This document shows positions 1 through 7,536 of a stretch of DNA of 8,865 bases, piece by piece. Position 1 is the stretch's first letter. Each line of letters opens with the position of its first letter. The translations under genes and the position numbers were made by a program. The notes below the pieces were generated by a model that ran no database searches, was not told the origin of the DNA, and saw only the letters and a program-made list of their open reading frames with translations. This DNA is from Blastocatellia bacterium (GTDB lineage: Bacteria > Acidobacteriota > Blastocatellia > Pyrinomonadales > Pyrinomonadaceae), in the NCBI GenBank assembly GCA_003175865.1, contig PSRF01000279.1:1-8865 (forward strand), in the 5' to 3' direction.

Positions 1-5
1 CAGAC

Positions 6-1952
6 ATGTGTGGCATCGCCGGCCTTATCAGCATTAACCCCGACAAATACATCACAAGTATGCTCACCTCAGTCGAGCATCGGGGTCGCGATGATGAAGG
101 TACCTGGGTTTCACAACCGATTGACCAATGGGGTCGGAAGGTTTGCCTCGGCCATCGACGACTCGCGATCATCGACACCAGCTCAGCAGGCCATGAACCG
201 ATGGTCTCTTCCGATGGTCGCTTCGTCCTGACGTTCAATGGCGAAATCTACAACTATCGCGAATTGCGCGAGCAGTTGCGCTCTCTTGGACACACCTTTT
301 GCACAGGCTCAGACGCCGAAGTACTGCTCGCTGCGTTCGCTCACTGGAATCGCGACTGTCTCGAAAAGTTGAATGGAATGTTTGCGTTCGCGATTTGGGA
401 CAACAAAGAACGTAAACTGACTCTCGCGCGCGACCACGTTGGCATCAAACCTCTCTACTACTCAATTGTCCCAGCGACAAACGACTCACCCGCTGCAGTT
501 CTTTTTGCGTCTGAAGTGAAGTCGATACTCGCGACTCGCCTCGTCAGCGCGGCAATCAATCCGGAAGCGTTACATCAATTCTTGACGTTCCTATGGGCGC
601 CCGATCCGAACACGCTGTTTGATGGAATCAAGACTGTTCCGCCCGCCCACGTCATCGAATGGCAAGCCGATGCAATCACTGACACCGAATGGTGGGACAT
701 TTCATTTCGCAACATCGAAGAGGGACGGAATGACAAGTGGTGGCAGGATCACGTGCTCTCGACACTCGATCGAGTTGTCAAAATGGAAATGGTTTCCGAC
801 GTGCCGCTTGGTGCCTTTTTATCCGGAGGGATCGATTCGTCAGGAATCGTTGCGATGATGAAGCGTCACCGCGATGGACGTGACATCAGCACCTACACGG
901 TCGGAATCGAAAGTGAAGATCTGCGGTACGACATCATTCCCGATGACGTGCGTTGGGCAAGGCGAGTTAATGAACAGCTGAAGACTGACTACCACGAAAT
1001 AATGTTGAAGCCGACCGTCGCCGATTTGCTACCGAAATTGGTCCATCACATGGAAGAGCCGCCGATCGATATGGCCGTGCCAACTTATCTTGTGTCACGT
1101 GCTGCCCGGGAGACTTTGACAGTGATGTTGTCGGGAATGGGCGGCGACGAAGTTTTTGCAGGTTACCCGCGTCAGATGGCAATGAAGATCGCATCAGCGT
1201 TTGATCCCGTTCCAAATTTGCTGAGGCGTCCGTTGATGAGCACCGTGGCAGGTGTGCTACCTGGCGGCCTTCCCGGGAAATTCACAGCTCCACTGCGCAA
1301 CGCAAAAAAGTTTGCTCGTAGTGCAGCGCTTGATTTTGACGATCGCTATCTTGGCTACGGGACGTACTTGACCGACGAAGCAAAGCATCGACTCTATACG
1401 GATGATTGGCGTGCGTTGACGAAAGATTACGACGCATACACAACACATCGGAGTTACTTCGAGCGAGTCAAAAGAGTGGCGCCCATCAATCGATTGTTGT
1501 ACGTGGATTTGAAGACCTTTCTGCCGTGCCTGAATTTGATGACGACAGACAAGATGTCGATGGCCGCAAACCTTGAAGTGCGCGTACCGTTTCTCAATCG
1601 AGAGATGCTTGAGATGTCTGCGCGAATGCCCGCCCACCTAAAGCTGCGTGGATTGAAGCGTAAGTACGTGCTGAAACGAGCGCTGGAAAGTGTTCTGCCG
1701 AAGGACGTTGTGTGGCGACGCAAGGCAGGATTTGGGGCGCCGATTAGATCCTGGTTACGTGGACCACTGCGACCGTTGATCAACGAGCTGCTTTCTGAGG
1801 AGACAATACAACGCCGAGGATTGTTTCGACCGAAAGAAGTGAAACGTATCGTGGAAGCGAACTTCTCCGGCCGTGAAGACTTCAATCTTCAGGTATTTCA
1901 GCTATTGGGACTGGAGTTGTGGCAACGGCACTTTATGGATCACCAATATTGA
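6..1952 (+). CDS. asnB: Asparagine synthase (glutamine-hydrolysing), AsnB-family amidotransferase
   Basis: A cytoplasmic two-domain enzyme of 648 residues. The N-terminal Ntn glutaminase releases ammonia from glutamine, and the C-terminal ATP-pyrophosphatase domain adenylates a carboxylate, classically aspartate, and amidates it. Cys2, directly after the initiator Met, is the expected nucleophile (MCGIAGL). Glutaminase motifs follow: HRRLAIID (50-57), NGEIYN (78-83) and GSDAE (101-105). The synthetase PP-loop is SGGIDSS (273-279), followed by GMGGDEVFAGY (377-387) and a late EVRVPFLN motif. The length is larger than the roughly 550 residues of E. coli AsnB and closer to the 600-650 residue bacterial amidotransferases often found in surface-polysaccharide or secondary-product loci. 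The substrate could therefore be something other than aspartate. The usual HRGPD reads HRGRD here. The start is fixed by the essential Cys2. Only 5 nt of upstream sequence are visible, so promoter and RBS cannot be judged. The stop codon lies inside a long inverted-repeat arm. The family call is firm; the exact substrate is inferred. Confidence 0.93.
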   Translation: MCGIAGLISINPDKYITSMLTSVEHRGRDDEGTWVSQPIDQWGRKVCLGHRRLAIIDTSSAGHEPMVSSDGRFVLTFNGEIYNYRELREQLRSLGHTFCTGSDAEVLLAAFAHWNRDCLEKLNGMFAFAIWDNKERKLTLARDHVGIKPLYYSIVPATNDSPAAVLFASEVKSILATRLVSAAINPEALHQFLTFLWAPDPNTLFDGIKTVPPAHVIEWQADAITDTEWWDISFRNIEEGRNDKWWQDHVLSTLDRVVKMEMVSDVPLGAFLSGGIDSSGIVAMMKRHRDGRDISTYTVGIESEDLRYDIIPDDVRWARRVNEQLKTDYHEIMLKPTVADLLPKLVHHMEEPPIDMAVPTYLVSRAARETLTVMLSGMGGDEVFAGYPRQMAMKIASAFDPVPNLLRRPLMSTVAGVLPGGLPGKFTAPLRNAKKFARSAALDFDDRYLGYGTYLTDEAKHRLYTDDWRALTKDYDAYTTHRSYFERVKRVAPINRLLYVDLKTFLPCLNLMTTDKMSMAANLEVRVPFLNREMLEMSARMPAHLKLRGLKRKYVLKRALESVLPKDVVWRRKAGFGAPIRSWLRGPLRPLINELLSEETIQRRGLFRPKEVKRIVEANFSGREDFNLQVFQLLGLELWQRHFMDHQY

Positions 1953-2039
1953 ACCGGGAGCGGTAGCGACCTGAGGCGAAAGTCAACTTCGAAAAGCCGT
2001 AACTCAACTTTAGCATCCGGTCGCCACCGCTCCCGGTTC
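1951..2039. repeat. Long near-perfect inverted repeat overlapping the asnB stop
   Basis: Arms of 21 nt at 1951-1971 and 2019-2039 are reverse complements at 20 of 21 positions and enclose a 47-nt loop (1972-2018). The left arm includes the last two bases of the asnB stop codon. The loop carries two copies of TCAACTT. The right arm ends TCCCGGTTC and is followed by CTAACTTTAA rather than a clean T tract, so a classical intrinsic terminator is not certain. It could act as a transcript 3'-end hairpin or be a dispersed REP/MITE-type repeat. The pairing is seen directly; the role is inferred. Confidence 0.75.
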
Positions 2040-2086
2040 TCTAACTTTAAGCGAGAGACCCCAGCAAGGCGCAATCGAGTTAAACG

Positions 2087-2114
2087 TTGACAAGCCTTGT
2101 TGTTGCGTTTTACT
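2087..2114 (+). promoter_or_regulatory. Possible promoter of the response regulator
   Basis: A perfect -35 hexamer TTGACA (2087-2092) is followed after 16 nt by TTTACT (2109-2114), which matches TATAAT at 4 of 6 positions. It lies about 70 nt before the ATG at 2186. The same TTG could be read as an in-frame start codon, but it has no Shine-Dalgarno sequence. The -35 match is good and the -10 is mediocre, so this is a suggestion only. Confidence 0.4.
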
Positions 2115-2185
2115 CTTCAATTGGGCAGCCTGCCGGCGGATCCACTCCGTTCACGCACTCACGACACCGTAGTCACCCCATCTCG

Positions 2186-2626
2186 ATGATCAGACAGGAA
2201 GAAATCGTTACGGCTCAAAGCTTTCACACGACCGAAGCAGCCCAAGAGACCGAGACAGTTCAGCAAACGCGTACGGTTTTGTTAGCTGAGGATGACCCTG
2301 CGCTCCGGCGTTATCTGGAAGTTGTCCTCCAGCGAGCGGGTTATCAGGTGCTGACGGCGGGCGACGGGCTGGAGGCTATGAAGCTCTTACTATCATCGAA
2401 AGTGGAGGCAGTGATAACTGATGCGATGATGCCAAACCTCAACGGCTACGAACTTTGTCGCTTTGTCCGAACAACCAAGCATCTATCGCACCTTCCAATA
2501 ATTCTTTTATCTGCGTTGGATCCAAAGAATGCCAAGTCAGAGGCCGAACAAGCCGACGCCTTCCTCTGCAAACCGGTATCGCCTGAGATGTTGCTCGAGT
2601 GTTTAGTAGAACGTGGCGTGGAGTAA
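2186..2626 (+). CDS. Stand-alone receiver-domain response regulator (CheY-like)
   Basis: A 146-residue cytoplasmic protein made almost entirely of one REC phosphoacceptor domain (about residues 28-143), with no DNA-binding or enzymatic output domain. Canonical residues are present: the acidic pocket E35-D36-D37 in VLLAEDDP, phosphoacceptor D79 in ITDAMMPNLNG, Ser109 in LLSA at the Thr/Ser switch position, and the invariant Lys129 in CKPV. Residues 1-27 are a polar, Gln/Glu/Thr-rich leader without recognisable features. The frame is open back to a TTG at 2087, which would give 179 residues. I prefer the ATG at 2186 because the extra 33 residues show no domain character and the TTG belongs to a TTGACA promoter-like box; neither start has a strong RBS. 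No histidine kinase is adjacent, so its partner is unknown. It probably acts by phosphorylation-dependent protein-protein contact, as CheY or Spo0F do. The family is certain; the pathway is unknown. Confidence 0.85.
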   Translation: MIRQEEIVTAQSFHTTEAAQETETVQQTRTVLLAEDDPALRRYLEVVLQRAGYQVLTAGDGLEAMKLLLSSKVEAVITDAMMPNLNGYELCRFVRTTKHLSHLPIILLSALDPKNAKSEAEQADAFLCKPVSPEMLLECLVERGVE

Positions 2627-2650
2627 GTGCTGGTAGGCGGTAAGGAGTAA

Positions 2651-2883
2651 GGCCGTAAGCAACAGGCAGTAAGCAGTAGGCGGCAAGTGCGCGGCTCGGC
2701 CGAATTCGTTGCGGAATGCCTCTGGCTTTCGGGCCAGCGTGATAAGAATAAAGGCTATGCCTGTTATCAAAGGCATAGCCTTTCGAATTCTTGGTAGCAG
2801 CTCGGAAACCTAGAGGCTTTCCGCAAGGAACGCGGCCGAGCCGCATGCTTTCTGCTTCTGCTTACTGCCTCGTGCTTCCGACC
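2651..2883. repeat. Large nested imperfect palindrome (MITE/REP-like element) between convergent genes
   Basis: Paired segments nest in order. GGCCGTAAGCAACAGGCAG (2651-2669) pairs imperfectly with 2865-2883. AGGCAGTAAGCAG (2664-2676) pairs perfectly with 2858-2870. GCGGCTCGGCCG (2691-2702) pairs perfectly with 2833-2844. The following stretch, 2703-2733, pairs at most positions with roughly 2801-2832. The centre is a separate perfect hairpin (2750-2783). GAATTC-containing blocks occur on both sides of the centre (2701-2707, 2784-2790). The left flank from 2632 is a run of GTAAG/GTAGG/GCAGTA variants. The element fills the gap between the convergent response regulator and ald. No transposase gene is present. 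It may be a non-autonomous mobile element or a bidirectional transcript-end structure. The pairing is seen; the role is inferred. Confidence 0.7.
2750..2783. terminator. Central 13-bp hairpin, possible bidirectional terminator
   Basis: AAAGGCTATGCCT (2750-2762) and AGGCATAGCCTTT (2771-2783) form a perfect 13-bp stem with an 8-nt loop. It sits between the 3' ends of two convergent genes, where a terminator is expected. The stem is bounded by A and T runs of three on each strand but lacks a longer T tract, so terminator function is moderate at best. Confidence 0.45.
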
Positions 2884-2905
2884 ACTACTTTTCCGAGTAC
2901 AGGCG

Positions 2906-4036
2906 TCACGCGGGTACCGCTTCTGTCAGCAGCTGACCGATGGGCGTGTAGGAAATGCCTTGTGCTGCGGCAACTGCCTCATACGTGCAATGTCCTGCAT
3001 ACGTGTTTACGCCTTCCTTCAATCCCGAATCACCGTTGATTGCTTGCAGGAACCCTTTGTTAGCCAGTTTCAAAGCGTACGGAAGCGTTGCGTTCGTCAA
3101 AGCGAAGGTCGACGTTCTTGGAACAGCGCCGGGCATATTGGCGACGCAGTAGTGCAGTACACCTTCAACATAGAAGGTCGGATTCGAGTGTGTTGTTGGA
3201 TGTGTTGTCTCGATGCAACCTCCCTGGTCAACTGCCACGTCGACAACGACAGCTCCATTCGGAACATCCTTCAGCATACTTTTCGTGACTAGCTTAGGTG
3301 CAGCAGCACCTGGTACAAGCACCGCACCGACGATTAAATCTGCTTGCGAGATCGCGTCATGTATCATGTACGCGCTCGAGGCAAGTGTAGAGATTGTCGA
3401 CAAGAAGATGTCGTCCAGTTCGCGTAGGCGATCGAGGTTGTTATCTATAATCGTTACATGCGCACCCATGCCGACGGCCATCTTGGCCGCGTTTGTTCCC
3501 ACGACACCACCGCCGATGATCACTACGCGCGCCGCAGGCACGCCAGGAACTCCACCCAGTAAAATGCCGCGCCCACCACTCATCTTTTCCAGATAGTGTG
3601 CCCCTACTTGGATCGCCATGCGACCAGCTACTTCTGACATCGGAGTCAACAATGGAAGCGTACCGCGTCGATCAGTAATTGTTTCGTACGCGATTCCTGT
3701 GACTTTCCTGTCGATCAATTGCTTCGTCAACTCGTGATCGGGCGCAAGATGTAAATAAGTGAAAAGCAATTGGCCCTCGCGCATACGCGGGTATTCAGCC
3801 GCGATTGGTTCCTTCACTTTCACGATCATGTCAGCCTTGGCCCACACATCATCTGCAGTATCGATCAGTTGTGCGCCGGCACGTTCGTACAAAGCATCTT
3901 CAAAGCCGGAACCAGCACCGGCGCTTTTCTGAACAAGGATCTGATGGCCGGCGTCTTTAAGAGCACGCACGCCGGCAGGAGTTAGACCGACTCGATATTC
4001 GTTGTCTTTAATTTCTTTCGGGAGCCCGACAATCAC
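2906..4036 (-). CDS. ald: Alanine dehydrogenase
   Basis: A cytoplasmic NAD-dependent enzyme interconverting L-alanine and pyruvate plus ammonia (EC 1.4.1.1). It links alanine catabolism or ammonium assimilation to central carbon. At 376 residues it has the usual family length, and residue numbering matches well-studied Ald proteins: Arg15 (YRVGL), Lys75 (VKVKEP), His96 (YLHLAPD) and Asp270 (DVAVDQGG) form the pyruvate and catalytic site. The Rossmann motif is GGGVVG (175-180), with Asp198 (TIIDNN) at the NAD ribose position. AlaDH/PNT N-terminal (about 4-137) and C-terminal NAD-binding (about 149-300) domains are both complete. This distinguishes it from transhydrogenase PntA and lysine-type relatives. 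The start is GTG at 4036, supported by a GGAGG Shine-Dalgarno (4046-4050) 9 nt upstream. It lies 40 nt downstream of the aldehyde dehydrogenase on the same strand, so co-transcription is likely. Confidence 0.97.
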   Translation of the reverse strand: MIVGLPKEIKDNEYRVGLTPAGVRALKDAGHQILVQKSAGAGSGFEDALYERAGAQLIDTADDVWAKADMIVKVKEPIAAEYPRMREGQLLFTYLHLAPDHELTKQLIDRKVTGIAYETITDRRGTLPLLTPMSEVAGRMAIQVGAHYLEKMSGGRGILLGGVPGVPAARVVIIGGGVVGTNAAKMAVGMGAHVTIIDNNLDRLRELDDIFLSTISTLASSAYMIHDAISQADLIVGAVLVPGAAAPKLVTKSMLKDVPNGAVVVDVAVDQGGCIETTHPTTHSNPTFYVEGVLHYCVANMPGAVPRTSTFALTNATLPYALKLANKGFLQAINGDSGLKEGVNTYAGHCTYEAVAAAQGISYTPIGQLLTEAVPA

Positions 4037-4045
4037 TTTTAAATT

Positions 4046-4050
4046 CCTCC
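4046..4050 (-). promoter_or_regulatory. Shine-Dalgarno site of ald, fixes a GTG start
   Basis: On the - strand, GGAGG lies 9 nt before GTG at 4036 in the short gap after the aldehyde dehydrogenase. It is the clearest ribosome binding site in the window and supports translation of ald from a GTG start. Confidence 0.8.
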
Positions 4051-4076
4051 GGTTTTATATGAAGTCTATGAAAGTC

Positions 4077-5648
4077 TCACTGTGCTGATTCCAACTGATC
4101 GATCTGCGCGCGCTGCAATTTACCGCTGAAGTCAACGTAAACCGATTTCCACTCAGAAAAGATATCCAGCACCTGTGTCCCAGCTTCGCGATGACCGTTT
4201 CCCGTGGCCTTTGTTCCACCAAAAGGCAGGTGAACTTCCGCTCCGATCGTCGATGCGTTCACGTAAAAGATTCCTGTGTACAGTTCGTTCATCGCCTGGA
4301 ATGCACGATTCACGTTTTGTGTGTAGATCGCTGCAGACAATCCGTAACGGACTCCGTTTGCTATTTGAATCGCATCTTCGATGGAGTTAGCTGGAATAAT
4401 GGTTGTTACTGGTCCAAAGATCTCCTCCTGAGAAATCCGCATGTCAGGAGTTGCGTCGGAAAAGACAGTAGGCTCGATAAAGAACCCGTTTGCGTAATCA
4501 CCACGCGTCAGTCGCTTGCCACCACACGACAGCGTAGCTCCGTCTTCATTTCGACCAATGTCGATGTAACCGATCACCTTGTCAACCGCATCAGCGTTGA
4601 TGACAGGACCAACGTCAACTCTGGGGTCTGCCCCATTGCCAACGCGAAGTGCTTTCGTGTGTTCGACCATCTTGCTTACAAACTGACGATAGACCTTCTT
4701 GTGCACGACTAAACGCGACGACGCTGTGCAACGTTGCCCAGACGTGCCGAAGGCGCCCCAAATGGCGCCTTCGATCGCTAAGTCAATATCAGCATCATCC
4801 ATGATGATGATGGCGTTCTTGCCACCCATTTCCAGCGAACAGATCGCGTTTCGTTCGGCACATGCGGAGGCGACAATTCGTCCAGTGTCGGTCGAACCCG
4901 TGAACGAAATGAGGCGCAGTGCTGGATGGTTTGTCAGCGCTGCACCGACCGTCTCACCAAATCCAGTCACGAGATTTACAACACCCGGAGGGATTCCTGC
5001 TTCTTCACACGCTTTCACGAGATTGTATGAAGACAGAGGTGTATCCTCAGCGGGTTTGATCACAACGGTGTTGCCGCAAACCAGCGCCGGGATAAGTTTC
5101 CACGAAGGAATCGCCATTGGAAAATTCCATGGCGTAATAAGTCCACACAAACCGACTGGCTGACGCACGCACATGGCAAACTTATCGCGCATCTCAGCTG
5201 GCGCGGTGTAACCGTGTAGTCGGCGACCCTCGCCCGCAGTGTAGTATGTACAGTCGATTGCTTCCTGCACATCGCCGCCCGCTTCTTTCAGGACCTTACC
5301 CATCTCGCGAGTCATGTCGGCGGTGTACTGGTCCTTATTGCGTATCAAGATCTCGCCAAGACGAAACAGCAACTCCGCGCGCTTTGGCGCGGGAGTTTTA
5401 CGCCAACGATCAAACGCCTCCTGAGCGGCGTTGACTGCTGCGTTTATGTCTTCACTTGTTGAGAGTGGGAATCGGCCAATGACATCGCCTGTGTTGGCCG
5501 GATTGATGTTTTCAAACATCTCACCCGACTCACTCGGGATCCATTTTCCGCCAATGTAGTTTTGAAAAGTTTTGGGAATCGCGCGCGGTGCGCTACGAGA
5601 AACTTGCTTCTTGCTTGTTTTTGAAACAGCCTTTTTTGCCTGAGCCAT
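4077..5648 (-). CDS. NAD(P)-dependent aldehyde dehydrogenase, semialdehyde-type
   Basis: A 523-residue soluble member of the ALDH superfamily, oxidising an aldehyde to the carboxylic acid through a thiohemiacetal on cysteine. The catalytic set is complete: Asn175 (TPWNFP), Lys198 (VIKPAED), general base Glu273 (LEMGGKN), nucleophile Cys307 (SGQRCTASS) and Glu409 (EEIFGPV) for cofactor contact. The FTGST motif (249-253) is present. The C-terminal signature [11 protein letters not shown] followed by GNGHREAG resembles, by eye, dehydrogenases for amino-acid-derived semialdehydes (alpha-ketoglutarate semialdehyde, aminoadipate semialdehyde/piperideine-6-carboxylate). The exact substrate cannot be settled here. 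Residues 1-27 form a Lys/Arg/Ser-rich extension lacking hydrophobic character; the core begins near the YIGGKW motif (31-36). ATG 5648 is the only reasonable start, as the next in-frame Met is residue 44, inside the fold; its RBS is weak. It sits between the Deg protease and ald, closely linked to ald. Confidence 0.95.
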   Translation of the reverse strand: MAQAKKAVSKTSKKQVSRSAPRAIPKTFQNYIGGKWIPSESGEMFENINPANTGDVIGRFPLSTSEDINAAVNAAQEAFDRWRKTPAPKRAELLFRLGEILIRNKDQYTADMTREMGKVLKEAGGDVQEAIDCTYYTAGEGRRLHGYTAPAEMRDKFAMCVRQPVGLCGLITPWNFPMAIPSWKLIPALVCGNTVVIKPAEDTPLSSYNLVKACEEAGIPPGVVNLVTGFGETVGAALTNHPALRLISFTGSTDTGRIVASACAERNAICSLEMGGKNAIIIMDDADIDLAIEGAIWGAFGTSGQRCTASSRLVVHKKVYRQFVSKMVEHTKALRVGNGADPRVDVGPVINADAVDKVIGYIDIGRNEDGATLSCGGKRLTRGDYANGFFIEPTVFSDATPDMRISQEEIFGPVTTIIPANSIEDAIQIANGVRYGLSAAIYTQNVNRAFQAMNELYTGIFYVNASTIGAEVHLPFGGTKATGNGHREAGTQVLDIFSEWKSVYVDFSGKLQRAQIDQLESAQ

Positions 5649-5671
5649 ATTGGGTTCCGGGTATCAGGTCT

Positions 5672-5729
5672 CGGGTGTCAGGGTCGAACTTCGCCAATTG
5701 CTTCTGCTGAGACCCGACCCCGACACTCG
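5672..5729. repeat. Inverted repeat between the Deg protease and aldehyde dehydrogenase genes
   Basis: CGGGTGTCAGGGTCG (5672-5686) pairs with CGACCCCGACACTCG (5715-5729) at 13 of 15 positions around a 28-nt loop. Just beside it, 5658-5670 carries a related GGGTATCAGG unit, so the motif is partly iterated. The element starts 8 nt after the protease stop codon. The 88-nt gap shows no convincing promoter for the aldehyde dehydrogenase on the - strand. This is a dispersed-repeat or 3'-end structure; its function is inferred. Confidence 0.6.
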
Positions 5730-5737
5730 CCACCTTC

Positions 5738-7330
5738 TTATTGATAGGTAAATTGAACAATACGTTGAATTGGTCGGTCACGTTGGATGGTGGTCACGTG
5801 CAACACAATCGGATCGCCCGTTTTCAAGCCATTCAACACCCGTTGAAAATCGCCGAGTGTGTTGACTGGTATGCGATTGATTCGATTAATGACATCTCCC
5901 TCGCTCAGGGCAGGGGTGCCTGATGGCGATATGCGCACTTCTGCAGCCAGTCCATTGGGATCGATGTCTTTGATGTAGAGTCCCTTGACTCCGGTGAGAT
6001 GTCTCTCAGTGACAAGTTGCGGAGTTAACTCTGCCAGCGTGAGTCCGAGACGCAAGGCGTTGCCGCGCGGATCGGGATCTCTCGGAGTAATCTTCGGCGA
6101 TTCAGTGCCACGTGCCCCTGGCAGCAATGGTCGTTCGCTGAGCACAACGGTGGCGGTCTTCTTTTCGAGCTTGCCGTCGATCTCACGCAGGTAAACCAGT
6201 GATGCGGACTGTCCAACGGGTGTGCTCGCCACGCGTTGAATCAAATCTTGTGCACTCGCGATACTGTTGCCTTCGAATTCGACGATGATGTCGTTCGGTT
6301 GCAGACCAACTTTAGCAGCAGGTGTTTCCTGGCCACCTTCGGTTGGCGACACTGAGGTTATGATCGCTCCTTTCGCTTCGGTCATGCCGTAGACCTTCGC
6401 AAACTCTTCGTGCACAGATTCCAGCGTTATACCTAAATAGCCACGCTTCACTTTGCCTTGAGCAACCAGTTGTTTGTAAACAAAACTCGTTTCATTTGCA
6501 GGAAGTGCGAAGCCGATTCCGTTGTAATCGCCGGTTGAGGTCGCAATCTGCGAATTCATACCGACTACTTCGCCACGCATGTTAACAAGTGGTCCACCGC
6601 TGTTGCCTCGATTAATAGCAGCGTCTGTTTGAAGGAAGCGCTGAAAGATATTGAAGTAGGGACTCTCGCGTTCTTTCTTCGAGATGATTCCGGCGGTCAC
6701 TGTTTGGTCGAGCCCGAATGGTGAGCCCATCGCCAATACCCAGTCTCCAACTTGAGCCGCGTTCGAATCACCTAGTGTCACTGTTGGCAGATCGTGTGGT
6801 GCTTCGATCTTCAGCACAGCGACGTCAGTCTCTGGATCTGTACCGATTACGCGTGCGGGATACTTTTCTCCTGACTGCAAGCCTACACTTATGCGGTTTG
6901 CATCATCGATGACGTGTTCGTTCGTCAGGATGAAGCCCTTTGCGTTCACAATAAAGCCGCTGCCAACACCTCGAGTTGGACGTCGTTGCTGACGACGAAA
7001 CATGTCTAACAGGGGATTATTCGACGCCGCGTCGTCGTCTTTGTCTTCGTTGTCTTTGTCCGTCAGCTCGGTTGAGGCTTGCATTGTTTCGATGTTGACG
7101 ACCGCAGGCTCAACGCGACGTGCGATCTCTGCGAACGAAGCGGACAACGCTTCCGGTGCGCGCGCGATCTGCGCTTCGGGTTGAGCTTTTGTCGGATGTC
7201 CCGACAACATTGCCCCAATTCCAATTCCGGCCACCAAACATGCGACAGCCAATGCCGCAATCCAGACGCGCAACTTGCGCAAAATCGCCCGTTCTTGATC
7301 GGTTGCATTATCTTTTGATACGTGAAACAT
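5738..7330 (-). CDS. degQ: HtrA/Deg-family serine protease (Do protease) with two PDZ domains
   Basis: An envelope quality-control protease/chaperone that degrades or holds misfolded extracytoplasmic proteins. Numbering from ATG 7330 gives 530 residues. A basic leader precedes one hydrophobic segment (about 22-43), which is either an uncleaved anchor or a signal sequence. The trypsin-like domain carries the triad His139 (LTNEHVI), Asp169 (ETDVAVL) and Ser244 (RGNSGGP). PDZ1 spans about 297-398 (starts GYLGI) and PDZ2 about 425-530. An Asp/Lys-rich linker (about 90-100, DKDNEDKDDD) precedes the protease core at the position of the LA loop. It is longer than E. coli DegP or DegQ (about 455-475). 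The frame is open to GTG 7342, but an AAGGTGG Shine-Dalgarno-like site 8 nt before ATG 7330 favours the latter. A promoter lies at 7429-7457. DegP and DegQ are not separable here; the symbol is a family label. Two same-strand metabolic genes follow downstream. Confidence 0.95.
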   Translation of the reverse strand: MFHVSKDNATDQERAILRKLRVWIAALAVACLVAGIGIGAMLSGHPTKAQPEAQIARAPEALSASFAEIARRVEPAVVNIETMQASTELTDKDNEDKDDDAASNNPLLDMFRRQQRRPTRGVGSGFIVNAKGFILTNEHVIDDANRISVGLQSGEKYPARVIGTDPETDVAVLKIEAPHDLPTVTLGDSNAAQVGDWVLAMGSPFGLDQTVTAGIISKKERESPYFNIFQRFLQTDAAINRGNSGGPLVNMRGEVVGMNSQIATSTGDYNGIGFALPANETSFVYKQLVAQGKVKRGYLGITLESVHEEFAKVYGMTEAKGAIITSVSPTEGGQETPAAKVGLQPNDIIVEFEGNSIASAQDLIQRVASTPVGQSASLVYLREIDGKLEKKTATVVLSERPLLPGARGTESPKITPRDPDPRGNALRLGLTLAELTPQLVTERHLTGVKGLYIKDIDPNGLAAEVRISPSGTPALSEGDVINRINRIPVNTLGDFQRVLNGLKTGDPIVLHVTTIQRDRPIQRIVQFTYQ

Positions 7331-7338
7331 AGCACTCA

Positions 7339-7345
7339 CCACCTT
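7339..7345 (-). promoter_or_regulatory. Shine-Dalgarno-like site deciding the Deg protease start
   Basis: On the - strand, AAGGTGG differs from AAGGAGG by one base and ends 8 nt before ATG 7330. It overlaps the alternative GTG codons at 7342 and 7339, which have no comparable site ahead of them. This favours the ATG start, shortening the longest reading by four residues. Confidence 0.55.
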
Positions 7346-7428
7346 CGAAAAACGCTTCTGAATGCCAGCCGGGCTTCACGGACGATGCGCTTGGTATGCG
7401 TCAACCCGCAATGCTGGAAAAGGCTTAG

Positions 7429-7457
7429 AGTATAGCTAATGGATTGCCAGTCGGCAA
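7429..7457 (-). promoter_or_regulatory. Sigma-70-type promoter for the Deg protease
   Basis: On the - strand, TTGCCG (7452-7457; 4 of 6 matches to TTGACA) is separated by exactly 17 nt from TATACT (7429-7434; 5 of 6 matches to TATAAT). Transcription should begin near 7422, leaving an untranslated leader of about 92 nt before ATG 7330. It does not resemble the E. coli sigma-E consensus known upstream of degP. With no clear promoter before the aldehyde dehydrogenase, it may also feed the two genes downstream. Confidence 0.6.
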
Positions 7458-7536
7458 AAAACGGCGGGATGTTGGATGGCGGTCGGGCGAGTTCGCACAC
7501 GCCAAAAGTTCTACTTTAATGCGTGCCTCGTGCGTT

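Noticed and set aside
1257..1885. Two overlapping open frames on the - strand inside asnB (1257-1637 and 1454-1885)
   Set aside because: They lie antisense to a strongly conserved gene, have Arg/Ser-rich compositions, and show no recognisable domain or RBS.
2439..2846. 135-residue - strand open frame overlapping the response regulator and the palindrome
   Set aside because: It reads through repeat arms and antisense to a conserved REC domain; its composition is that of translated repeat.
2651..2883. Integron attC site or insertion sequence
   Set aside because: No integrase or transposase is present, I found no attC core-site pattern, and there is no clear target-site duplication at the ends.
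2791..3292. Several + strand open frames at the 3' end of ald and in the repeat
   Set aside because: They are antisense to ald, whose residues match the family throughout; the part before 2906 is repeat sequence.
7331..7428. Riboswitch or small RNA in the Deg protease leader
   Set aside because: No extended stem or conserved aptamer-like pattern could be found; the leader is only about 92 nt.
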